Assembly (NCBI GenBank): GCA_039545355.1
Contig: BCJJ01000091.1
Location: forward strand, 1 to 25,151
Origin: Trichosporon coremiiforme
Taxonomy: Eukaryota > Basidiomycota > Tremellomycetes > Trichosporonales > Trichosporonaceae
Length of the DNA: 25,151 nt
Reading direction: 5' to 3'
Shown here: piece after piece, positions 19,401-25,151 of the stretch
Layout of the letters: each line of letters opens with the position of its first letter
How positions within the stretch are numbered: position 1 is the stretch's first letter
Position numbers and translations under genes: made by a program
Notes under the pieces: model-generated
Database searches by the model: none
Told to the model about the DNA's origin: nothing
Seen by the model: only the letters and a program-made list of their open reading frames with translations

Positions 19401-19979
19401 ATCGCTTGCGGTTCGACAGCAGCGCGAGTAACCGCAGTCGCAACTCCCGCTCCGTGATCAGGTAAAACGTGTTGATCTATTGTTAGCGCGGCACATGACA
19501 TGTCACACACCTTCTCAAGTTCACGCTGTAGGAGGAAGAAGAAGGCGTCACGGTGCGCCTTGAAGCTCGCCGTGCGGTCGACCGAGCCTGCGTAGAGCAT
19601 CTGGCCACCTGTCGGCGGCGCGGCCTCGGCGGGCAGAGGTTCGAGGTCGGTTCCATTGCTCTCGGGCACCGACTGTGCACCGAATGCCGGTGTCCCGGCG
19701 CCAGAGTCTTTCGAGTCGGAGCGTTTCGGGCGACCGCCGGACGCGAGCAGGGCAGCTTCGGATGCTGGTCGCCCCGCGGCGAGCGAGTTGATGATCTTCT
19801 TGAGGGCCTGTGGTCAGCGGGCAAGACCGACTCGGGCCGCACACGCAAAGTTGGGCGCGTGGCGAGTGACTACTCACCTTGTAATTTAGATAGTAGTCTG
19901 ACCACCCCGCGACCTGGGATGCGACGATGCTCTTGCCAAACTGGGGTCAGCTTCGCTCTGGGGGCTCGCGCACCTTCAT
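16498..19979 (-). CDS. PHO81: Pho81-like phosphate-system regulator (SPX, ankyrin repeats, degenerate GDPD domain)
   Basis: Four exons on the minus strand: 19974-19979, 19878-19940, 19511-19807 and 16498-19476, giving 1114 residues. Introns are 33, 70 and 34 nt, all with CTRAC branch sites. Splicing creates the SPX hallmark start MKFGKSIVASQVAGWSDYYL. The SPX domain runs to about residue 205 and has the basic cluster FRKILKKWDKRSK (about 191-203) that binds inositol pyrophosphates. Six ankyrin repeats follow (about 385-585; NRTPLHYAAMNGH, GYTPLMHAITQGH, QWTPLHHAAVGG). The C-terminal third resembles a glycerophosphodiester phosphodiesterase, but the catalytic pattern is altered (LDVQVTRDGVPVIYQDW, where active enzymes have E-x-D and HD), as in Pho81 proteins. 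Pho81/NUC-2 inhibits the Pho80-Pho85 cyclin-CDK under phosphate starvation. The promoter has a CACGTG and a TATA-like element. A Gde1-type enzyme is the alternative, less likely because of the changed catalytic residues. Confidence 0.92.
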
Positions 19980-20045
19980 GCTGGCCGTTCGTTGTCGCTG
20001 TGGGCTGTGTGCTGGGCGGCCGCGAGTGTTGGATGGGAAAAGAGG

Positions 20046-20052
20046 TTAAATA
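20046..20052 (-). promoter_or_regulatory. TATA-like element of the Pho81-like gene
   Basis: TATTTAA on the minus strand, 73 nt before the ATG at 19979, the same spacing as the TATA boxes of other genes in this window. Confidence 0.4.
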
Positions 20053-20089
20053 GGCTAGGTGTTCTGGACGGCATGGACAGTGGTCGCAA

Positions 20090-20095
20090 CACGTG
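20090..20095 (-). promoter_or_regulatory. Candidate Pho4/NUC-1-type E-box (CACGTG) upstream of the Pho81-like gene
   Basis: CACGTG lies about 111 nt before the Pho81-like ATG and just upstream of its TATA-like element. CACGTG is the core site of Pho4-type bHLH activators, which in yeast also drive PHO81 itself. A single 6-bp palindrome is weak evidence, since other bHLH factors bind it too. Confidence 0.4.
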
Positions 20096-20338
20096 CGTCA
20101 TTTGGCCCCGCCCAGCGAGTCAGATTGCAGCTAGTCATCAACCCATCCGTTACTCCGCCGACCGAGCCCCTTATCATCTCCTCACCTCGTAAGCATCCAT
20201 GCGCGAGCAACCGGATACCGGTAAACGCCGTAGAGCGACCAGTGGTGTCGCATGCATCATTAACCATCTGTTTTCTTCTTGCTAAAGGAACACAATGTAC
20301 ATGCATGACCGAGACAGCTAACATATCATCATCCCCGG

Positions 20339-21168
20339 CTACTTTCCGTTCGGCACCGGGGGCACCGGCGTACCCTCGTCCTCCTCCTCGTCTTCCTCCA
20401 TCTCGCGTGCCTTCTTCAGCGCAAGCGCAGCCTCCTGTCCGTAGTGCTTCGCGCGCTTCTTCTCAAAGTCGCGCTTGTGCGCGCGCTGCTCCTCGTCCAT
20501 GCCCTCCTCGTCGCTGTCCGCGAACACCGACGACCCAGATACGCTTCCCGACCGGTTGCCCGTCGTGTTCGCGTAGGTCGCTCCGACAGGCTCCTGGATC
20601 ACATTGGTCGGAGAGGATGGCTGGCCAGGGATCACAGGGTACGCCTTGTTCGGGAGGGAGAAGGAGGCGGAGCGCGAGGACCCAGTGGACGCCGTGGATG
20701 GGCGACGGGCGTTGTTGGCCGTGTTCTGCGCTGTGCTGGCGGTGGGGCTGTCGGGGGCCGAGTCGTTGTTCAGGTCAAACGAGGGGGGCTCTCCAATACC
20801 GAGGACAACGTCGTTCTCGGCGTCGTAGCGAACGTAGGGTGTCTTGGGCTCGTCAATCTTCCTGGGACGTCAGTGCGGATGAGAACCACGACGTACATGA
20901 GCGAGTCCTTCTGGATCTCGGTGAGCGCAATGTTGGCCTCGTCCCAGGTCAGGCTAGTTGTCAGTACCATGCATGCATGCAGCACTCACTGCTCCTTGGA
21001 GGGGTCGGCGCCGGTTGCGGGATTGGGGCGGGCATTCTTGAGGATGCCACGAGCGGGGGGCGGGCGCTCTCCAGAGGGCTGGAGTTGGTGGGGCTCGTCG
21101 TGAGCGTCGTGGTTGTCCACGGGGAGGTCAATGTGGGTGGGGCGGGTGGTGTCCTGCGAGTCGGACAT
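20339..21168 (-). CDS. GLC8: Protein phosphatase 1 inhibitor 2 / Glc8 homologue
   Basis: Three exons on the minus strand: 20990-21168, 20897-20953 and 20339-20861, giving 252 residues. Introns are 36 and 35 nt with GTGAGT and GTACGT donors, CTGAC branch sites and CTAG/CCAG acceptors. Splicing restores all inhibitor-2 motifs: ARGILKN (residues 39-45), LTWDEANIALTE (61-72), KIDEPKTPYVRYD (80-92; T86 is the proline-directed phosphosite equivalent) and, near the C-terminus, HYGQEAALALKKAREMEED, ending in an acidic and Pro-rich tail. Inhibitor 2/Glc8 binds and modulates type 1 phosphatase (Glc7). The Ser/Thr-rich middle is disordered. The ATG at 21168 has the context CCACCATGTCC after a leader of CACCACCAC repeats; the frame is open 44 codons further (possible ATG at 21264), but that part looks like 5' UTR. 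It is divergent from calnexin. Confidence 0.92.
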
Positions 21169-21585
21169 GGTGGATGATGGAGTGGTGGTGGTGTCGACTG
21201 TTGGCCGCTCGCGATCAATGGTCGTGTACGTCACACGCCCCCGCCGCCGGGTGCGGGTGCTCATCCTGGCAAGCTGACAAGCTGGCAAGCTGGCGCCCAC
21301 TGCGCACGCACTCAGCCGAGCTCAGCTTACCCACGGTTGTCCATTACTCGGTGCGAGCATCACGTGACTGTTATGCTGTGCAGAGTGTCTCAGCGAGCGA
21401 TTGGCTGACCCTGCACCCCTGGCTGCAAACGGCGTCCGGGCCGTGCCTAATCGCCGCGCATGACACGCCCTCCACGTCGACTGACGCGTGTAATTATCCA
21501 GCGGCAGGGAGACAACGAGTCATCTTCTGCTTCTTCGAACCCAATCGACTTCACCGTTGCACACTCGTTCACCACCACCACCACA
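21169..21585. promoter_or_regulatory. Divergent promoter region of the Glc8-like and calnexin genes
   Basis: 417 bp between the two start codons. It contains a short tandem repeat (21266-21297), an E-box CACGTG at 21361-21366, CAGAGTG at 21381-21387 (one base from the yeast unfolded-protein-response core CAGCGTG) and an inverted CCAAT (GATTGG) near 21399-21404. The last three lie on the calnexin side and would fit ER-stress control, but this is only suggestive. Confidence 0.4.
21266..21297 (+). repeat. Short tandem repeat of CTGGCAAG
   Basis: Three consecutive 8-bp units, CTGGCAAG, CTGACAAG, CTGGCAAG, are followed by a decayed fourth (CTGGCGCC). It lies between two divergent genes. Confidence 0.6.
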
Positions 21586-23282
21586 ATGAGGGCCCACAAC
21601 GTCGCTCAGCTCACTGGCGCGCTCCTCGCCGCCAACGCTCTCGCCAACGAGGCGTCCTTCAAGGTACGTCACCGCGCACCCTGCACAGCTGACCCTAGGC
21701 CGCCAATGTTGATGGCTTCTTCGTTGAGCAGTTCCAGGAGCAGATCCCCGAGGGTCGCTGGACCGTCTCCCGCGCCACCAAGCAGACCCCCGTCGGTGAC
21801 GAGACCTTCTCCTACGTCGGCACCTGGGCCGTCGAGGAGCCCGAGGTCTTCCCTGGTATCAAGGGCGACACTGGTCTTGTCCTCAAGTCCAAGGCCGCTC
21901 ACCACGCCATCTCGACCGTCTTCCCCGAGCCGATCGACCCCAAGGGCAAGCCCCTCGTCGTCCAGTACGAGGTCAAGCTCCAGAAGGGTCTCGAGTGCGG
22001 TGGTGCCTACATCAAGCTCCTCACCGAGGAGAACGGTGCCAAGGCTCTTCGCGAGGGTGAGGAGTACACGGACAAGACGCCGTTCACCATCATGTTCGGC
22101 CCCGACAAGTGCGGTGCGACCAACAAGGTCCACTTCATCTTCCGCCACAAGAACCCGATCTCGGGCGAGTACGAGGAGAAGCACTACATCCACCCCCCTG
22201 CCCCTCGCATCTCCAAGACGACTGCGCTCTACACCCTCATCATCAACCCCGACAACACCTTCCAGATCAAGATCAACGACGAGGTGACCGCCGAGGGCAA
22301 CCTCCTCGAGGACTTCAAGCCCGCCGTCAACCCGCCCAAGCAGATTGACGACCCCGAGGACTCGAAGCCCGAGGACTGGGTCGACGAGGAGATGATCGAG
22401 GACGTCGAGGCTGTCAAGCCCGATGACTGGGACGAGGACGCCCCGCTCATGATCGAGGACACCGAGGCTGTCATCCCCGAGGACTGGCTCGCCGACGAGC
22501 CCCGCGACATCCCCGACCCCGACGCCGAGAAGCCCGAGGAGTGGGACGATGAGGAGGACGGAGACTGGATCGCCCCCACTGTTCCGAACCCCAAGTGTGA
22601 GGAGGTCTCGGGCTGTGGTCCCTGGTCCGCTCCCAAGATCCGCAACCCCGACTACAAGGGCAAGTGGACCCGCCCCTGGAAGAAGAACCCGGCGTACAAG
22701 GGTGCCTGGGCTCCCCGCCAGATTGACAACCCCGAGTGGTTCGAGGACCCGCACCCCGCTGAGCTTGAGCCCATCGGCGGTGTCGGTATCGAGCTCTGGA
22801 CCATGACCGAGGACATTCTCTTCGACAACATCTACATCGGCACTGACCCTGCCGAGGCCAAGAAGTTTGCCGACGAGACGTTCCACATCAAGAAGCCGAT
22901 CGAGCAGGCCGCTGAGGGCTCGCTCGCCGACGATGATGAGGGCGACCTCTCGCTGTCGGACAAGATCCGCCTCAAGATCTACGAGTTCTCCGACCTCGCA
23001 AGGGAGTCGTCGCTCCTCGACGCCGCCAAGGCCCTCCCCGAGGTTGCCGCCGGCCTCACCGCCGCTCTCGTCACCTTCCTGGCGCTCCTCCTCGGCCTCA
23101 TGGGTCTCTCGGGCTCCAAGCCCAAGCAGGCCAAGACGACTAAGAAGCCCACCGTCGTCAAGAAGAAGGTCACGACGACCACGACCGAGTCGCCCGCCGG
23201 CAAGGTCACCTCTGCCAAGATCGAGGAGATCGACTCGGAGGGTGACGTCAAGGTCACGCAGCGCGCCGTGAAGCGCGACTAA
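21586..23282 (+). CDS. CNE1: Calnexin, ER membrane lectin chaperone
   Basis: Two exons, 21586-21663 and 21699-23282, encode 553 residues; the 35-nt intron has GTACGT, branch CTGAC and acceptor CCTAG. A signal peptide starts at [20 protein letters not shown]. The lectin domain has the family signatures around [12 protein letters not shown] and [20 protein letters not shown] (disulfide cysteines). The P-domain (about residues 248-375) shows four type-1 repeats ([56 protein letters not shown]) and three type-2 repeats (including [17 protein letters not shown]). A single membrane segment follows at about 475-498 ([20 protein letters not shown]), then a Lys/Thr-rich cytosolic tail. It binds monoglucosylated glycoproteins and helps them fold in the ER. 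The membrane anchor separates it from calreticulin. The ATG at 21586 follows a leader rich in CACCACCACCACA. Confidence 0.97.
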
Positions 23283-23683
23283 AAGGAAAGCAGTTCCCCC
23301 TCCCCCCTCGTAGCTCAATAGGTATATTAAATTATGTATTTCTGCATCATCACTGTCATTCATCCGTCCTGCGAGCATGCATGTCTCTTTCCCGAAGCTG
23401 GTAGCGATGATGACGCTGCCACTATGGGACTATGCTTAGCTCAATTAAGACGCCGAGAAGTCGGTCACCTGGGCGGAAACCGCGGCAGCCATCTGAAGCA
23501 ACTCGACCCACCGACATTCCGCGTTTTCACTCTCACTCATCGGTTCATCGCTCTGCATCGTATATCTGAGGTAGGGCCTATCCGTGGACACAGCGCTAAT
23601 GCAGCCCTTACAGGTGCTAACGGGGTGCTCTTGTTCATTACCGGACGATCGCAACGGGTCCTCCCTCGACGGGTAACAGCGAA
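23283..23683. other. Intergenic region between calnexin and the MerB-like gene
   Basis: 401 bp holding the calnexin 3' end, with an AT-rich tract (GGTATATTAAATTATGTATT near 23321-23340) that probably serves 3'-end formation, and the promoter of the MerB-like gene, where no TATA box is evident. Nothing else recognised. Confidence 0.45.
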
Positions 23684-24601
23684 ATGTCCATCTCAGGCGA
23701 CCAGCAGTGTACCTCGGGCAACCAGCAGCCAGGCGAACAGGCATGCCCCGCCGCCGAAGTACCCGATGTTACCGCACTCATCGCTCCGTCCGTCACGGCT
23801 GGTCAGAGAGAGAACGTCCGTCTAGCCGTGTACCTCTCGTTCTCAAACACAGGACAGTCTCCGACTCTGCCGTGGGTGGTGCGCGAGGGCTTCGTTACGG
23901 AGCCGGAAGCCCGCCGCGCTCTCATGGACTTGCACCACTCCAGGGACCTCGTGTTGGACAAGGATCTGCTGGAGAGCTGGAATACTGGCCAAGACTTTCT
24001 CGGAAAGCCCTACATGGGAGACACGGACGACCACGACCTGCCCCTCGTCATCCTCGCACACCCCTTCTCTGGTTTGAACCTCGGTTTCAGCGTCATGGGA
24101 AAAGAGAACATCTTCTGGGGAGGGTGCGCTTGGGACGCCTTTGCCCTTCCGCATCTTCTTCCATGGGAGTCACCATGTCTAGTCGCAACCCGCTGTCCAG
24201 GCTGCAGGGCGCCGATTGCCGTGGATGTTTCCTGTCGATACCCACCCCTTGAAGGCCGAGATACCCGCCAGCGCCTCTCGGAGAGCCCGACAGCGCCGAC
24301 GCCGCCTCCCGGTCCAATTGCCCACTTTGCTACCCCGATGAAGGACGCGTGGAACGACGTTGTCAAGACGTGCTCCATGCAGAACCTGTTCTGCTCCACA
24401 CACTGCGTTTCGGACTGGTGCAGGCGCGAGAGGCGGAAAGTCGGGTACATTATGGACATCGACACGCTGTGGCGGCTCGCGAGCGACTGGTACACTGGTC
24501 GCACAGACCCCGACTACAAGCGACGGGAGCCGTCTGAAGCGAAGGACTACTTCCGCAAGGTGGGACTGAAGGGGTCGTTCTGGGGGTTGGAGAAGGAGTG
24601 A
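23684..24601 (+). CDS. Alkylmercury lyase (MerB)-like protein
   Basis: Intronless ORF of 305 residues from ATG 23684. After a variable N-terminus there is a helical, winged-helix-like part (about 40-95: QRENVRLAVYLSFSNTGQSP, RALMDLHHSRDLV), then the catalytic part of organomercurial lyases: AHPFSG, GGCAWDAFALPHLL, ATRCPGCRAPIAVDVS, and AWNDVV...NLFCSTHCVSDWC. C148 and D151 have the three-residue spacing of bacterial MerB C96/D99; C171 or C174 would correspond to structural C117, and C237 to C159. All key residues therefore appear present. MerB breaks carbon-mercury bonds by protonolysis, releasing Hg(II). The protein is longer than bacterial MerB (about 210 residues), with a Pro/Ser-rich insert near 185-212 and a C-terminal extension ending KGSFWGLEKE. 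No mercuric reductase is next to it. Activity on organomercurials, as opposed to another substrate, is inferred. Confidence 0.85.
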   Translation: MSISGDQQCTSGNQQPGEQACPAAEVPDVTALIAPSVTAGQRENVRLAVYLSFSNTGQSPTLPWVVREGFVTEPEARRALMDLHHSRDLVLDKDLLESWNTGQDFLGKPYMGDTDDHDLPLVILAHPFSGLNLGFSVMGKENIFWGGCAWDAFALPHLLPWESPCLVATRCPGCRAPIAVDVSCRYPPLEGRDTRQRLSESPTAPTPPPGPIAHFATPMKDAWNDVVKTCSMQNLFCSTHCVSDWCRRERRKVGYIMDIDTLWRLASDWYTGRTDPDYKRREPSEAKDYFRKVGLKGSFWGLEKE

Positions 24602-24807
24602 GGAGACGGATTAGGGCGGAGTATAGGGGCCGGAGGTTTGGGATACGGGGGTGAGGTGTACCGACGTGGGACCTTCTAAAAGGCGTCGACTATTGCAAAA
24701 TAATAGATTGATACTGTAGACTTCGTGGTGCTGCCCTTTTAAACCTCGGTAAATGTATAGATACTGGCATGTCTGCAAAGTGAAGGAGGTCTGCACAGCG
24801 CTCCGTC
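24602..24807. other. Short spacer with a G-rich, partly telomere-like patch
   Basis: Right after the MerB-like stop, the plus strand carries TTAGGG (24611-24616), TATAGGGG (24622-24629), TTTGGG (24637-24642) and ATACGGGGG (24643-24651). The rest is more AT-rich (GCAAAATAATAGATTGATAC, CTTTTAAACC). No gene was seen; a CTGCACAG at 24791-24798 resembles an acceptor but lacks the CTRAC branch site found in the other introns. Confidence 0.4.
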
Positions 24808-25137
24808 ATGAGCGATGATCATTCCTTCGGCTTGGGGTGGCATACGTCCATGACGGCTGTCGTCATGTCCGATCGCGTCCGGAACACTTCTCTTATGCAG
24901 TCACTGACGCTCAACTCACGCGCGTACCACATGCTGCGCTCCTACATTTTCAACGAGGAAGCCAACAACGTCACCGACCAACGGTATCTGAATGCCGCCG
25001 TTGGTTGTCTAAGCCGTGCTCTACGACACATTCATTCCTGCGACCCTGCGCAAGTCATCGATGCCCACGACACATGTGTTGGGGTCAATGCCGAGAACTC
25101 TGTGTCCTCGGCCTCGGAAACGCGGTTAGGGGGTTAG
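24808..25137 (+). pseudogene. Unrecognised ORF truncated by the telomere
   Basis: An ATG at 24808 opens 109 codons; an in-frame stop lies at 24781-24783. The last residues (RLGG) and the TAG stop (25135-25137) are encoded by the TTAGGGGG repeat, so the unique coding part ends near base 25123 and the original 3' part is missing. The protein looks helical (SLMQSLTLNSRAYHMLRSYI, LNAAVGCLSRALRHIHSC), vaguely like the helical regulatory region of fungal Zn-cluster transcription factors, but I cannot name a family. It may be a fragment of a gene broken when the telomere formed, or a chance ORF in subtelomeric DNA. Confidence 0.45.
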
Positions 25138-25151
25138 GGGGTTAGGGGGTT
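25124..25151 (+). repeat. Telomere repeat, TTAGGGGG units, chromosome end
   Basis: Three full TTAGGGGG units (25126-25133, 25134-25141, 25142-25149), plus a flanking GG and a terminal TT, end the window. The G-rich strand runs 5' to 3' toward the right edge, the orientation expected for a right chromosome end. TTAGGGGG is the telomere unit reported for Cryptococcus. Confidence 0.93.

Larger units (their letters stand above)
19980..20338. other. Promoter region of the Pho81-like gene and 3' end of the Glc8-like gene
   Basis: 359 bp upstream of the Pho81-like ATG and downstream of the Glc8-like stop. It holds a TATA-like element (20046-20052) and an E-box CACGTG (20090-20095). No gene recognised. 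Confidence 0.5.

Noticed and set aside
21669..23378. 569-codon ORF antisense to calnexin
   Set aside because: It mirrors the strongly C-ending codons of calnexin and has Leu/Gly/Asp/Val-biased composition without domains. The same holds for the long antisense ORFs at 14728-16404, 12318-13562, 6524-7897 and 1596-2789.
24791..24798. Possible 3' splice site before the terminal ORF
   Set aside because: CTGCACAG looks like an acceptor, but the CTRAC branch motif found in all other introns is missing and there is little room for an upstream exon.
24808..25137. Assignment of the terminal ORF to the fungal transcription factor family
   Set aside because: The helical pattern and ALRHI-type motif are suggestive, but no diagnostic motif is present and the C-terminal part is missing.

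Overview
The window reads as the right end of a chromosome from a GC-rich basidiomycete yeast, most likely a tremellomycete of the Cryptococcus/Trichosporonales type. Four things point there: the window ends in TTAGGGGG repeats in the orientation of a right chromosome end; genes are compact with strong C/G third-position bias; introns are very short (33-83 nt) with GTRNGN donors and CTRAC branch points almost touching the acceptor AG; and a secreted protein carries a PriA/CPL1-like cysteine domain. Genus and species cannot be fixed from this sequence alone.

Layout. A gene cut by the left edge (1-224, minus) is followed by an UNC93-like membrane transporter (1202-2951, plus), a CmcJ/NvfI/AsaB-family oxidoreductase (3044-3955, minus), a single-chain biotin-dependent acyl-CoA carboxylase (4382-7750, plus) and a MaoC/hydratase-2 enzyme (8057-9066, plus). 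The carboxylase and the hydratase end in -SRL and -AKL, so both are predicted peroxisomal matrix enzymes. With the divergently transcribed oxidoreductase they may form a small acyl-CoA metabolism neighbourhood. About 3.7 kb (9067-12770) then holds no convincing gene. A secreted CPL1-like protein (12771-13691, plus) follows.

The central block is housekeeping and regulatory: a small unrecognised protein (14017-14441, minus), the RNA polymerase III subunit Rpc4/C53 (14704-16293, plus), a Pho81-like SPX-ankyrin-GDPD phosphate regulator in four exons (16498-19979, minus), a protein phosphatase inhibitor 2/Glc8 homologue in three exons (20339-21168, minus) and calnexin (21586-23282, plus).

The last 2 kb before the telomere hold an intronless alkylmercury lyase (MerB)-like gene (23684-24601, plus) and an ORF (24808-25137) whose stop codon lies inside the telomere repeat. 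No single large novel system is evident. The most notable points are the adjacent PTS1-bearing carboxylase and hydratase, the near-telomeric MerB homologue, the telomere-truncated ORF, and the splicing architecture (two 6-nt first exons, ultrashort branch-to-acceptor distances).
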